Origin: Herbiconiux solani NBRC 106740
Lineage (GTDB): Bacteria; Actinomycetota; Actinomycetes; Actinomycetales; Microbacteriaceae
Assembly (NCBI RefSeq): GCF_001571005.1
Contig: NZ_BCST01000001.1
Location: 434,001-498,000 of the forward strand
Length of the DNA stretch: 64,000 nt
Direction: 5' to 3'
Numbering within the stretch: position 1 is the stretch's first letter; each line of letters starts with the position of its first letter. A model generated the notes under the pieces. The model had not been told where the DNA came from and searched no databases. It was given only the letters and a program-made list of their open reading frames with translations. Shown piece after piece: positions 26,611 through 35,566 of this stretch. Position numbers and translations under genes: made by a program.

Positions 26611-28107
26611 TCAAGAATTCCCGGTGCGGGAATTCAGGCGGAGGAGGAGGAGGGCCTCGGCGGTGATGGCGCGCTTGAAGACGCCGAGGTGCAGGGACTC
26701 GTTGGGGCTGTGGGCGCGGGTGTGGGGATCCTCGACACCCGTCACCAGGATCTGCGCCTCGGGGAAGACCCGCACCAGATCGGCGATGAACGGGATGGAC
26801 CCGCCGATGCCGGCCTCGACCGGCTCGGCCCCCCACGCGTCGCGCATCGCATCCTTCGCCGCCGTCACGGCCCAGCCGCTGGTGTCGACGAGGAAGGGGC
26901 TGCCGGTGTCGACCTCGGTGATCTCGACGTGGGCGCCGAACGGGGTGTGGGCGCGCACGTGGGCCTCGAGCGCTTCGAAGGCCTGCTGCGAGTCCTGTCC
27001 CGGCGCGATCCGGGCGCTCACCCGCACCGCCACGCTCGGGATGAGGGTGTTCGAGGCGTTGGCCACACTCGGCGCGTCGATGCCTGTGACCGTCACGGTC
27101 GGCTTCGACCACAGCCGCGACAGGATGGAGCCTTCGCCGATCGGCTTGACGCCGTCGAGCAGGCCCGCCTCGGCGCGGAGGGTCTCCTCCGTGTATTCGG
27201 GCGCCTCGATCTCGCGGCCCGTGAGGCCGACGACCGCGACCGAGCCGTTCTCGTCGTGGAAGCTGGCGAGCAGGCGGAAGGCGGCGAGCATCGCATCCGG
27301 CACCGCTCCCCCGAACATGCCCGAGTGCGAGGCGTGCGCGAGGGTCGACACCGTGAGCTTGAAGGTCACGTTGCCGCGGAGGCTGATCGTGAGCGACGGG
27401 GTCTCGGTGTCCCAGTTGTCGGAGTCGGCCACGACGATCACGTCGGCGGCCAGGCGGTCGCGGTTGGCCTCGAGGAAGTTGGCGAACGAGCGGGAGCCGA
27501 ACTCCTCCTCGCCCTCGATGAAGAGCACGAGGCCCAGGTCGAAGTCGTCGCCGGCGGTGGCGGTGAGCGCCCGGATGGCCGCGAGGTGCGACTCGACCCC
27601 GGCCTTGTCGTCGGCTGCGCCGCGCCCGTAGAGGCGGTCGCCGCGCACGGTCGGCTCGAAGGGCAGCGACTCCCAGGCCGCGTCGTCTCCGGGGGGCTGC
27701 ACGTCGTGGTGCGCGTAGAGCAGCACGGTTGGCCGCCCGTTGCGAGCGGCGCGGGTGGCGAGCACGGCGGGCTGTCCGAGCTCGCCGGACGGCGTCGCAG
27801 CGCGCAGGATGTCGACCGACTCGAAGACCCCGGTCGCCCTCGCGAGGCCCGCGACGGCCTCGGCGCTGGCGGCGACGTTCGCCGGGTCGAACGCGGCCCA
27901 GGAGACCGACGGGATGCGCACGAGGTCGCTGAGCTCGGCGATGCTCGACGGCAACGCGGCCTCGACCGCGGAGACCAGCGCGCGCTCCTGGTCGGTGAGG
28001 GCGGAGGAATCGGTGCCCGAAGTCTCCGCAGCGTCGGTGGCGCCCTCGGTGTCGGCGGAATTCTGCGTTGTTCTCTGGGCGAACGAGGAGTCTGAGCTGT
28101 CGGTCAT
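26611..28107 (-). CDS. M20-family dipeptidase/peptidase
   Basis: 498 residues, including a Ser/Thr/Asp-rich N-terminal extension of about 40 residues. Metal-site motifs of the M20 di-zinc peptidases are visible: LLYAHHDVQPPG (first His and the Asp two residues on), YGRGAADDKAG (bridging Asp), FIEGEEEFGS (catalytic Glu and metal Glu), and late His in DPHTRAHSPNES. A dimerisation (lid) domain occupies the middle (SHSGMFGGAVPDAM). Cytoplasmic dipeptidase role is expected from family; substrate unknown. Confidence 0.92.
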   Translation of the reverse strand: MTDSSDSSFAQRTTQNSADTEGATDAAETSGTDSSALTDQERALVSAVEAALPSSIAELSDLVRIPSVSWAAFDPANVAASAEAVAGLARATGVFESVDILRAATPSGELGQPAVLATRAARNGRPTVLLYAHHDVQPPGDDAAWESLPFEPTVRGDRLYGRGAADDKAGVESHLAAIRALTATAGDDFDLGLVLFIEGEEEFGSRSFANFLEANRDRLAADVIVVADSDNWDTETPSLTISLRGNVTFKLTVSTLAHASHSGMFGGAVPDAMLAAFRLLASFHDENGSVAVVGLTGREIEAPEYTEETLRAEAGLLDGVKPIGEGSILSRLWSKPTVTVTGIDAPSVANASNTLIPSVAVRVSARIAPGQDSQQAFEALEAHVRAHTPFGAHVEITEVDTGSPFLVDTSGWAVTAAKDAMRDAWGAEPVEAGIGGSIPFIADLVRVFPEAQILVTGVEDPHTRAHSPNESLHLGVFKRAITAEALLLLRLNSRTGNS

Positions 28108-28114
28108 GCAGGTA

Positions 28115-28120
28115 ATCTTA
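28115..28120 (-). promoter_or_regulatory. Putative -10 hexamer for leaderless M20 peptidase gene
   Basis: TAAGAT on the minus strand, 7 nt before the ATG at 28107. Confidence 0.45.
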
Positions 28121-28143
28121 AGAGACCGACGAACGAGGACACC

Positions 28144-28713
28144 GTGGCGAAGAAATCCAGCAGCATCGAAGAGCCGATCCAGGCACCCGTCGAGCAGACC
28201 GTGGGCAAGGGTCGCGCGACCCCCACCCGCAAGGAGCGCGAGGCGGCGAACCTGCGCCCGCTGGTGCCAAGCGATCGCAAGGAAGCGACGAAGGATGCGC
28301 GCCGCCGCAACCAGGAGCTCCGCGACAAGGCGCGCGTCGGCATGGCCAACGGCGACGAGAAGTACCTGCCCGCTCGCGACAAGGGTGTGCAGAAGCGGTA
28401 CGTGCGCGACTACGTCGACGCCCGCTTCAACGTCGGCGAGTTCCTCATCCCGGCGATGTTCATCGTCATCCTGCTGACGCTGGTGCCCGCACCCGAGGTG
28501 CAGGCCTCGGTGATGCTCGGCCTGTACGCCTTCGTCGTGATCGTCGTCGCCGACAGCCTGTGGATGGGGTTCCGCCTCACCAAGAAGATGCGCGAGAAGT
28601 TCGGCGCCGACAAGCTCGAGCGGGTTCGCTGGTACGCGACGATGCGCGCCCTGCAGTTCCGCCGGCTGCGCCTGCCGAAGCCGCAGGTCAAGCGCGGTCA
28701 GTACCCGAGCTGA
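28144..28713 (+). CDS. DUF3043 membrane protein
   Basis: 189 residues from a GTG preceded by GAGGAC. A basic, Lys/Arg-rich cytoplasmic N-terminal region (to about residue 95, with TPTRKEREAANLRPL and KEATKDARRRNQELRDKARV) precedes two adjacent membrane helices (about 98-117 and 122-142) and a basic C-terminal tail (RRLRLPKPQVKRG). This is the DUF3043 pattern, widespread in actinobacteria and of unknown function. Divergent from the M20 gene with a 36-bp spacer. Confidence 0.9.
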   Translation: MAKKSSSIEEPIQAPVEQTVGKGRATPTRKEREAANLRPLVPSDRKEATKDARRRNQELRDKARVGMANGDEKYLPARDKGVQKRYVRDYVDARFNVGEFLIPAMFIVILLTLVPAPEVQASVMLGLYAFVVIVVADSLWMGFRLTKKMREKFGADKLERVRWYATMRALQFRRLRLPKPQVKRGQYPS

Positions 28714-28763
28714 GCTTTCGGTCAGTCCGCACGGACGAGCACGGTCAGTACCCGAGCCGAGCT
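28695..28763. repeat. 22-bp direct duplication spanning the DUF3043 stop codon
   Basis: 28695-28716 and 28742-28763 share 21 of 22 bases (cggtcagtacccgagc...). The first copy contains the stop codon; the second copy is intergenic. Confidence 0.9.
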
Positions 28764-28777
28764 CGGTCGCCTGAGGT

Positions 28778-29830
28778 TCAGGCCTCGGGCTGCCTCGTCC
28801 GGCGGAGCCGCGCGAGACCGACGTTGATGCTGCGCGCCCAGAACGGCCCCCGGTAGAGGAACGCCGTGTAGCCCTGCACGAGCGTCGCCCCCGCGGCGAG
28901 CCGCTGGTCGACGTCGTAGGCGGTGTCGACCCCGCCCACCGAGATCACGCAGAGCTCGGGCGGCACGACGGCGCGGATGAGCTTCAGCACCTCGAGCGAC
29001 CGGGCCGCGAGCGGAGCGCCCGAGAGCCCTCCGGCCCCCGCCGCCTCGACCACGACCGGGTCTGTGCGCAGGCCCTCGCGCGAGATCGTGGTGTTCGTCG
29101 CGATGATGCCGTCCAGGCCCAGGTCGACGACCAGCTCGGCGATCCGGCCGACCTCCTCATCCGTGAGGTCGGGCGCGATCTTGACCAGCAGCGGGGTGCG
29201 GCCGGCCTCCGCCTTCACGGCGGTCAGGAGCGGCGCGAGCCGGTCGAGCTCCTGCAGCCCGCGGAGCCCGGGCGTGTTCGGTGAGCTGACGTTGACCACG
29301 AGGTAATCGGCCATGGGGGCGAGGGCACGGGTGCTCTGCAGGTAGTCGCCGACCGCATCCTCGACATCCACGACCCGGCTCTTGCCGATGTTGACGCCGA
29401 TGACGGGCCGGGGATGCGCGGTCGAGCGCACGCGGGCCAGGCGGAGCGAGGCGGCGGCCGCCCCGGAGTTGTTGAAGCCCATGCGGTTGACGACGGCGCG
29501 ATCCGGGATGAGCCGGAACAGGCGCGGACGCGGGTTGCCCGGCTGCGCGCGGGCCGTGATGGTGCCGACCTCGACGTGCCCGAAGCCGAGGGCGCCGAAT
29601 CCGCGGATGCCCTTCGCGTCTTTGTCGAACCCGGCGGCCAGCCCGAACGGGGTCGGGAAGCGGAGCCCGAGCGTGTGCACCGAGAGGTCGGCGCCCGAGG
29701 CCGCCGTGAAGCGCGCGAGCAGCTTCTCGAGGCCGAGCTTCGGGATGGCGCTGATCACGCCGAACGCGAGATGGTGGGCGCGCTCGGGGTCCATCCGCGA
29801 CAGGACATGGCGGAAGAGGAGCTCGTACAC
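28778..29830 (-). CDS. pyrD: Dihydroorotate dehydrogenase (quinone), class 2
   Basis: 350 residues from a GTG. Oxidises dihydroorotate to orotate with FMN and passes electrons to menaquinone. The N-terminal amphipathic helix (FRHVLSRMDPERAHHLAFGV) marks the membrane-associated class 2 enzyme; FMN/substrate motifs include NRMGFNNSG, VNVSSPNTPGLRGLQ with the catalytic Ser, KIAPDL and GGLSGAPL. It starts 12 bp after the nrdR stop on the same strand, so the two are probably co-transcribed. Confidence 0.96.
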   Translation of the reverse strand: MYELLFRHVLSRMDPERAHHLAFGVISAIPKLGLEKLLARFTAASGADLSVHTLGLRFPTPFGLAAGFDKDAKGIRGFGALGFGHVEVGTITARAQPGNPRPRLFRLIPDRAVVNRMGFNNSGAAAASLRLARVRSTAHPRPVIGVNIGKSRVVDVEDAVGDYLQSTRALAPMADYLVVNVSSPNTPGLRGLQELDRLAPLLTAVKAEAGRTPLLVKIAPDLTDEEVGRIAELVVDLGLDGIIATNTTISREGLRTDPVVVEAAGAGGLSGAPLAARSLEVLKLIRAVVPPELCVISVGGVDTAYDVDQRLAAGATLVQGYTAFLYRGPFWARSINVGLARLRRTRQPEA

Positions 29831-29842
29831 GGCGGCTGTCGG

Positions 29843-30355
29843 CTACTCGGCCGCGTCGCGGGCGGCGGCGTCGCGGGCGGCGGCGTCGCGGGAGCCGGTC
29901 TCGGCGGCCTCGTGCTCGACCCGCAGCAGCGTGATCGCGGCCTCGAAGTCGTCGAGCGAGTCGAAGCCCTGGTAGACGCTGGCGAACCGGAGGTAGGCGA
30001 CCTCGTCGAGCTCACGGAGCGGCTGCAGGATGGCCAGGCCGATGTCGTTGGCCTCGATCTGGGCGGCGCCGGAGAGGCGCACCGTCTCTTCGACGCGCTG
30101 GGCGAGCACGGCGAGGTCGCTGTCGGTGACGGGCCGGCCCTGGCAGGCCTTCCGCACACCGCTGACGATCTTCTCGCGGCTGAACGGCTCGACCACGCCG
30201 GAGCGCTTGATCACGTTGAGGCTCGCGGTCTCGGTCGTGCTGAAGCGGCGACCGCAGTCGGGGCACTGGCGACGGCGGCGGATGGCCAGGCCGTCATCGG
30301 TCGTGCGGGAGTCGACGACGCGGGAGTCGGGGTAGCGGCAGTAAGGGCAGAACAT
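29843..30355 (-). CDS. nrdR: Transcriptional repressor NrdR
   Basis: 170 residues. The N-terminal zinc ribbon [15 protein letters not shown] ... [12 protein letters not shown] and the central ATP-cone ([20 protein letters not shown]) identify the nucleotide-sensing repressor of ribonucleotide reductase genes. Family members are usually about 150-155 residues; here a C-terminal tail of three RDAAA-like repeats (29846-29890, a 15-bp tandem repeat) adds length and is probably dispensable. GAGGGG precedes the ATG. No nrd genes are in the window. Confidence 0.96.
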   Translation of the reverse strand: MFCPYCRYPDSRVVDSRTTDDGLAIRRRRQCPDCGRRFSTTETASLNVIKRSGVVEPFSREKIVSGVRKACQGRPVTDSDLAVLAQRVEETVRLSGAAQIEANDIGLAILQPLRELDEVAYLRFASVYQGFDSLDDFEAAITLLRVEHEAAETGSRDAAARDAAARDAAE

Positions 30356-30427
30356 GGCCCCTCAATCGTATCGGCTCTCCCGCACCCCGAGGCCCGAGGC
30401 CCGCCCCCACTGTCCGCGACCCGCCCC

Positions 30428-30502
30428 GACTGTCCGCGATCCGTCAGTTGTTGTCGCTATCCGGAGGTTTTAGCGACAACAAGTGACGGATCGCGGACAG
30501 TC
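30428..30502. repeat. Palindromic interspersed element, copy A
   Basis: Arms 30428-30459 and 30471-30502 match at 31 of 32 positions around an 11-nt loop. The inner arm gtcagttgttgtcgcta is AT-richer than its surroundings. The element sits 23 bp beyond the hisD stop and 73 bp upstream of nrdR. A partial third copy of the outer arm (actgtccgcgacc, 30409-30421) precedes it. Same core as the element at 51116-51178. Confidence 0.92.
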
Positions 30503-30524
30503 AGGCGGGACGGGGAGGCGCGGG

Positions 30525-31832
30525 TCAGGGGGTGAAGCGGGCGGTGACCGCGTCGCCGTGCGCCGGGAGGTTCTCGGCCGCCGAGAGCGCCACGATCCGC
30601 GCAGCCACCGACTCGAGCGCCGCCCGGTCGTAGCGCACGATCTGCTGCGGCCGGAGGAAGGTGTACGCCCCGAGCCCGGACGAGAAGCGCGACTGCCCGC
30701 CCGTCGGCAGCACGTGGTTCGACCCGGCGAGGTAGTCGCCGAGACTCACCGGCGAGTACGCGCCGAGGAAGACCGCGCCGGCGTTGTGGATGAGGGCGAG
30801 CGTCGCATCCGGATCGGCCGTCTGCAGTTCGAGGTGCTCCGGGCCGTAGACGTTGCTCACGGCGGCGGCCTGCTCGATCGAGTCGACGAGCACGATGGCC
30901 GACTGCGGCCCGTCGAGCGCGACGGCCACGCGAGCGGCGTGGGTGGTGGTCGCGGCGACCCGGGACAGCGCATCGACGACCGCGGTCGCGAGCTCGGGCG
31001 AGTCGGTGACGAGCACGGCGGCGGCGAGCTCGTCGTGCTCGGCCTGGCTGACCAGGTCTGCGGCGACGAACTCGGGGTCGGCGGTGCGGTCGGCGATGAT
31101 CAGAATCTCGGTGGGCCCGGCCTCGGAGTCGATGCCGACCACGCCGCGCACGATCCGCTTGGCCGCGGCGACGAAGACGTTGCCCGGGCCGGTGATGACC
31201 TCGACCGGGTCGAGCCCGATCTCCTCGACCCCGTAGGCGAGGGCGCCGACGGCTCCCGCTCCCCCGATCGCGTAGACCTCGTCGACGCTGAGAAGGCCGG
31301 CAGCACCCAGGATCGTCGGGTGGATCGAGCCGCCGAACTCCTTCTGGGGCGGCGAGGCGATCGCGATCGATCCGACTCCCGCCAGCTGCGCCGGGACGAC
31401 GTTCATCACGACGCTCGACGGGTAGACCGCCTTGCCGCCGGGCACGTAGAGCCCGACCCGCTCGACCGGGTGCCAGCGCTGCTCGACGACGGCACCGTCG
31501 TCGAGGGTGGTGATGCGTGCATCCGGGATCTGGGCCGCCGTCGCGAGACGCACCCGCGCGATGGCCTCCTCGAGCGCATCGCGCACGGCCGGGTCGAGCC
31601 CGGCTACGGCGGCGTCGATCTGGGCCTGGGGCACGCGGATGTGCTCGGGCTCCACCCCGTCGAAGCGCGAGGCCTGGTCGCGGAGGGCGACCACGCCGTC
31701 TTCGCGGACCGCTTCGACCAGCGCGAGGGCAGCCTCGGAGGCCACCGTCACGTCGGTGTCGGCGCGGGGCACGAGGCTGACGAGTTCGGCTCGGGAAGGG
31801 GTCTGGCCGCGGAGGTCGATGGTCTTGATCAT
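30525..31832 (-). CDS. hisD: Histidinol dehydrogenase
   Basis: 435 residues. Catalyses the last two steps of histidine synthesis, L-histidinol to L-histidine with NAD+. The signature segment EAGPTEILIIADRTADPEFVAADLVSQAEHDELA includes the zinc-binding Gln/His, and GPEHLEL and SNHVLPTGG carry the catalytic Glu-His. The ATG is preceded by GGGAG. It is not followed by hisC or hisB; downstream is the palindromic element and nrdR. Upstream on the same strand is the GT1 gene. Confidence 0.96.
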   Translation of the reverse strand: MIKTIDLRGQTPSRAELVSLVPRADTDVTVASEAALALVEAVREDGVVALRDQASRFDGVEPEHIRVPQAQIDAAVAGLDPAVRDALEEAIARVRLATAAQIPDARITTLDDGAVVEQRWHPVERVGLYVPGGKAVYPSSVVMNVVPAQLAGVGSIAIASPPQKEFGGSIHPTILGAAGLLSVDEVYAIGGAGAVGALAYGVEEIGLDPVEVITGPGNVFVAAAKRIVRGVVGIDSEAGPTEILIIADRTADPEFVAADLVSQAEHDELAAAVLVTDSPELATAVVDALSRVAATTTHAARVAVALDGPQSAIVLVDSIEQAAAVSNVYGPEHLELQTADPDATLALIHNAGAVFLGAYSPVSLGDYLAGSNHVLPTGGQSRFSSGLGAYTFLRPQQIVRYDRAALESVAARIVALSAAENLPAHGDAVTARFTP

Positions 31833-31844
31833 GGCTCTCCCAGC

Positions 31845-33236
31845 CTAGCGAGTGAGGCGGTGGCCGCCCGGCGTCCCGTCGGCCGCGAGGGCGGGGTGGC
31901 CGCCCGGCGCCAGCCCGGCCTCCGCGGACAACTCGCCGACGGCGCGGTGCGCCCGGTCGGGCCCGGGCTCGGCCGCGAGCCCCTCGGCGATCGCGGCGAG
32001 CCCCGCCCGTCCGGCGAAGGCCGGGTCGAGGAGCCGCCGCAGCGCCTCCTCCGCCGCATCCGCCGTCAGCGCATTGGGGTCGAGGGCGAGGCCGAGACCG
32101 GCACGCTCGAGCGCTGCGGCCCCGGCGAACTGGTCGGTCGAGAACGGGAGCACGAGGGTGGGCACGCCGAAGGTCACGGCCTCGGTGACGCTGTTGTTGC
32201 CGCCGTGGGTGACCGCGGCAGCGGCCCCGGCGAGCAGCGTCACCTGCGGGAGGTACTCCCGCACAAGCCAGCTCTCCGGCAGCTCACCGAGGAGCGTCGG
32301 GTCGCCGGATCCGGTCGCGATCGCCGCGCGCACCCCGAGGTCGCCGAGCCGCCGGAGCGCCTCGGCCACGACCGCGAGCACGTCGTCGCGCACCGAGAGG
32401 AAGCTGCCGAAGCTCACGTACACGAAGGGCGTGTCGGATGACGCGAGCCACCGCCCCACCTCAGGGTCCCCTGAGTCGTCCCGGGGCATCGAACCGAGGT
32501 GCCGATGCGGAGGCATCGACGAGTCGCGGGCCGGGTCGGCGAGCTCGGCCGGATAGTTGAACAGCAGCAGGTCGCCGGTCTCCGAGAACGCCGAGGCCGA
32601 CGGTTCCGCCGTGGGATCGAGCACCGCGAGGGCACCGTTCCACTCGGCCGTGAACGAGACGCTGACCCGCTCGCAGAGGTCGCGCAGCGCGGCGAGCTCG
32701 GCGGCATCCGGTTCGAATGCGGCGGGCCAGGTGGCGGGGAAACCGTAGAGCTCGTTGCCGACGGGCAGCGCCGAAGGATGCCCGAGCACCACGTCGGCGT
32801 ACGGGATGCGGGCGGCCGTGAGTCCGAGACGCGCGCTGAAGGCGAGATGGTCGACCAGGATCGTGTCGGGCCGCACCTCCTCGACCACCGCGACGGTGGC
32901 GCGGGCCTTCTCGACCGGCTGCCACATCAGGTCGGTCAAGCGCTCCTCGGCCTGGTAGCGGAGGGTCGGCACCATCCCGAGCCGGGTGGCGTCGAAGAAG
33001 CCGCGGAGCGAGGTGTCCTCCTCCTGCGGCTGCTCGTCGGCCCGGATGACCCCCGGGTTGGACCCGCGGCCGAGCTGCAGCGGTACGCGCTCGAACCCGA
33101 AGCGACGCACGATCGAGTCGGTCGCCTCGCCGGTCGCGACGACCACGCGTTCGCCGCGCTCGCGCCAGGCGCTCGCGATGGTGACCAGGGGCAGGAGGTG
33201 GGAGGCGTAGTCGGGGCTGATGACGAGGACGGTCAC
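31845..33236 (-). CDS. GT1-family (MGT/UGT-like) glycosyltransferase
   Basis: 463 residues from a GTG that overlaps the upstream gene's stop in a GTGA. It has the GT-B fold of UDP-glycosyltransferase/macrolide glycosyltransferase relatives: N-terminal VLVISPDYASHLLPLVTIA with the catalytic His position, a mid-protein FVYVSFGSFLSV, and the C-terminal nucleotide-binding LPQVTLLAGAAAAVTHGGNNSVTEA with the HGG(N)N..E box. The acceptor is unknown. Translational coupling to the HEAT-GT4 gene indicates the two enzymes work on the same product. Confidence 0.85.
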   Translation of the reverse strand: MTVLVISPDYASHLLPLVTIASAWRERGERVVVATGEATDSIVRRFGFERVPLQLGRGSNPGVIRADEQPQEEDTSLRGFFDATRLGMVPTLRYQAEERLTDLMWQPVEKARATVAVVEEVRPDTILVDHLAFSARLGLTAARIPYADVVLGHPSALPVGNELYGFPATWPAAFEPDAAELAALRDLCERVSVSFTAEWNGALAVLDPTAEPSASAFSETGDLLLFNYPAELADPARDSSMPPHRHLGSMPRDDSGDPEVGRWLASSDTPFVYVSFGSFLSVRDDVLAVVAEALRRLGDLGVRAAIATGSGDPTLLGELPESWLVREYLPQVTLLAGAAAAVTHGGNNSVTEAVTFGVPTLVLPFSTDQFAGAAALERAGLGLALDPNALTADAAEEALRRLLDPAFAGRAGLAAIAEGLAAEPGPDRAHRAVGELSAEAGLAPGGHPALAADGTPGGHRLTR

Positions 33237-35449
33237 GACTGCGGCACCGGCCAGGCGAGGTCGCTGTTCTCGCGCCGCACCCGCTCGTAGACCCCGCCGA
33301 GGGCGGTGGCCATGGCCTGGATCGTGAAGCTCGACTCGACCACCGCACGCGAGCGCGCGGCTCGGTCGGTCGTCGTCTCGGCGGCCGCGGCGACCAGGGC
33401 CCGGTCGATCGCTCCGGTGAGCGCGGCCGGGTCCCAGGTGCGGGTGAGGAAGCCGGTCACGCCGTCCTCGACGTAGGTGGCCGGGCCGCCGCCGTCGGGC
33501 GCGACGACCAGGAGCCCCGTGGCCATCGCCTCGAGCAGCGCGATGCCGAACTCCTCCTTCAGGCTTCCGCAGACGTAGACGCCCTGGGCGGCGCTCAGGC
33601 CGGGCAGGCCGGTGCGTGCGGCCGCCATCCAGCGCGCGACGGTGTCGTTCGGGCGGTGACCGGGGAGCAGGAGGCCGCGCTCGGCACGCTCGGCGACCGG
33701 GATTACCGCCGCGATCGCGTCGAGCTGTTCGCGCTCGGCGGCCGAGGGGTCGGTGAGGTTGCCACCGACCAGGAGCAGGTTGGCGCGGGATGCGGCGGCG
33801 CTGCCCTGCCAGGCCGCGACGATCGCCGCCATCCCCTTCACCTGGTGGAAGCGGCCCACGCTGACCAGGAGCGGCAGCCCCCGGCGGTCGGCGGGAAGGG
33901 TCTCGACCAGCGCGCGCAGCTCGGCCAGTTCGGGGCCCGCCTCGCCACCCGCGGCGTGCGCCCGGGCCTCCTCGACCGCGAGGTCGACGACGCGCAGGTC
34001 GATGCCCTCGGGCACGATCGTGTGGCGCTCGGGATGCGAGTCGATGTCGATGCCGACGAGCGTGCTCATGTCGCGGCGGAGCTCGGGGCGCGGGAACAGC
34101 ACGGTGTGGTTCGCGTTCGAGGCGAGCCGCTGCACCAGCCGGGCGCGGAACCAGAAGTGCTCGCGCTCGTCGGCCGCGCCGAAGTTCGAGCGGGTCAGCG
34201 AGCCGGCGGAATCCATCGACTGGATGACCGCGTGCGGGTCGGGCGCGACCGTGAAGACGACCGGGATGTCGAGCTCGCGGGCGACGTCGGAGGCGGCGAG
34301 GCTGCCGACCTCGGCCATCCGCAGGTGCAGCACGTCGACCTGGCCGGCGGCGCGCAGGATGCGGCGGATGCCGCGACGGGCGGCCACCCGCTGCGGCCAC
34401 GCGGTGGCGGAGCTCGCCGTCGGGGTGAGCAGCGGGATGCGGCCGTAGAGGTGGCCCGTCTCGTGGGCGGCGATGTCGGCGACGCTCGAGATGGCCTCGG
34501 GAACCGTGCCGCGAGACATCGTGAGGACGCGGGCGACGGCGGGGGCGTCACGATCCGGGTCGGCCCCGACGGGGGCTTCGACCGGTCCGGCGACGTGGGC
34601 ACCGGGGCGCCCGCCGACGAGCGCGTCACCGAGGCGGACGAGCAGCGTCGCCACTCCCCCGTTGTCGCCGCTGCCGGCCGCGCTGAGCGCGGCATCCACG
34701 TCGGCGTGCAGGAAGAGTTGAGCGACGGTGAGCGGCCCGCCGGTGCTCCGGGTGCGGATGACGCCCCCGGCCAGGTCGATCAGGCCGAGGCGTGCGACGT
34801 CGGCGAGCGGGCCGTCCTCTCCTCGGGCGAGGTCGTCGAGGAGCTCTGCAGCCCGGCTCTCACCCCGGTGCTGACCGAGACCGGCGATCGCGGCGGTGCG
34901 GACGAGCGGGTGCTCGCCGGCATCTGCGGCGGCCTGGATCAGGCGCCGCGCGGGGCCTTCGCCGCGGATGAGGCCCAGGGTCTCGACCAAGCGGTACCGG
35001 GCGTTCGGCTCGTGGATGCCCAGGAGGGCGCCCTCCAGGCCGACGGCGACGTGGTCGGGGGCGGTCTGCGCCCACTGCTCGAGCGAGCGCTGGGCGATCA
35101 TCCCGCCGAAGCCGCCTTCGACGACCATGCCGATCAGGCGGCCGACGCCGTCGAGGTACGGGATGCGCGCCCCCAGCACCCAGGCCGCGTGCTCCCGCAG
35201 GAACCCGCGGTCCTCGGACAGCAGGCCGGTGAGGACGCGGTTGGCCTCGTCGTCGACGATCTGACCGAAGGCGTGGGCGGCCGCGATGGCGGCGATGTCG
35301 TCCTCGCTGTCGAGGGCGCCGGTGAGGATGCGGAGCGTGCGGAGCCCCGGCTCGCGGCTGGCCTCGAAGGCGAGGTCGTCGGCGCGGCGCATGGCCTCGA
35401 CGATCCGATCGGCCTCGAGCACGCCGTCGAGTGATGTCTGAATGCCCAC
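33233..35449 (-). CDS. HEAT-repeat/GT4 glycosyltransferase fusion
   Basis: 738 residues from a GTG. Residues about 1-230 are helical HEAT-like repeats (RTLRILTGALDSEDDIAAIA, REHAAWVLGARI, RRLIQAAADAGEHPLVRTAA). From about 300 a GT-B glycosyltransferase begins: DVLHLRMAEVGSLAASDVAR, LLVSVGRFHQVKGM, and the GT4 donor-site KEEFGIALLEAMATGLLVV with the E-x7-E pair, then DGGGPATYVEDGVTGFL. HEAT repeats probably act as a protein or membrane scaffold. No polysaccharide export genes are adjacent. Substrate unknown. Confidence 0.82.
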   Translation of the reverse strand: MGIQTSLDGVLEADRIVEAMRRADDLAFEASREPGLRTLRILTGALDSEDDIAAIAAAHAFGQIVDDEANRVLTGLLSEDRGFLREHAAWVLGARIPYLDGVGRLIGMVVEGGFGGMIAQRSLEQWAQTAPDHVAVGLEGALLGIHEPNARYRLVETLGLIRGEGPARRLIQAAADAGEHPLVRTAAIAGLGQHRGESRAAELLDDLARGEDGPLADVARLGLIDLAGGVIRTRSTGGPLTVAQLFLHADVDAALSAAGSGDNGGVATLLVRLGDALVGGRPGAHVAGPVEAPVGADPDRDAPAVARVLTMSRGTVPEAISSVADIAAHETGHLYGRIPLLTPTASSATAWPQRVAARRGIRRILRAAGQVDVLHLRMAEVGSLAASDVARELDIPVVFTVAPDPHAVIQSMDSAGSLTRSNFGAADEREHFWFRARLVQRLASNANHTVLFPRPELRRDMSTLVGIDIDSHPERHTIVPEGIDLRVVDLAVEEARAHAAGGEAGPELAELRALVETLPADRRGLPLLVSVGRFHQVKGMAAIVAAWQGSAAASRANLLLVGGNLTDPSAAEREQLDAIAAVIPVAERAERGLLLPGHRPNDTVARWMAAARTGLPGLSAAQGVYVCGSLKEEFGIALLEAMATGLLVVAPDGGGPATYVEDGVTGFLTRTWDPAALTGAIDRALVAAAAETTTDRAARSRAVVESSFTIQAMATALGGVYERVRRENSDLAWPVPQS

Positions 35450-35512
35450 TGCTCGCCCTACTGCTGGAGTCGTCTCGCGGCCGGCAGTCGGACGCGCTGT
35501 TCAACGATAACC

Positions 35513-35525
35513 CTAGATTGTCTAG
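35513..35525. promoter_or_regulatory. Palindrome upstream of the glycosyltransferase pair
   Basis: CTAGA-TTG-TCTAG in an AT-rich patch (35500-35545), overlapping a minus-strand TAGGGT (35510-35515) that could be the -10 of the HEAT-GT4/GT1 operon. Candidate operator. Confidence 0.45.
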
Positions 35526-35566
35526 CGATAAAGTTGCCTAACGGCTGCCGAATCTCCGGCGAAACC

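Noticed and set aside
30428-30502. The palindrome as a simple NrdR box or terminator
   Set aside because: It does not fit the NrdR-box pattern and lacks a T-tract; a second copy at an unrelated locus makes a repeat element more likely.
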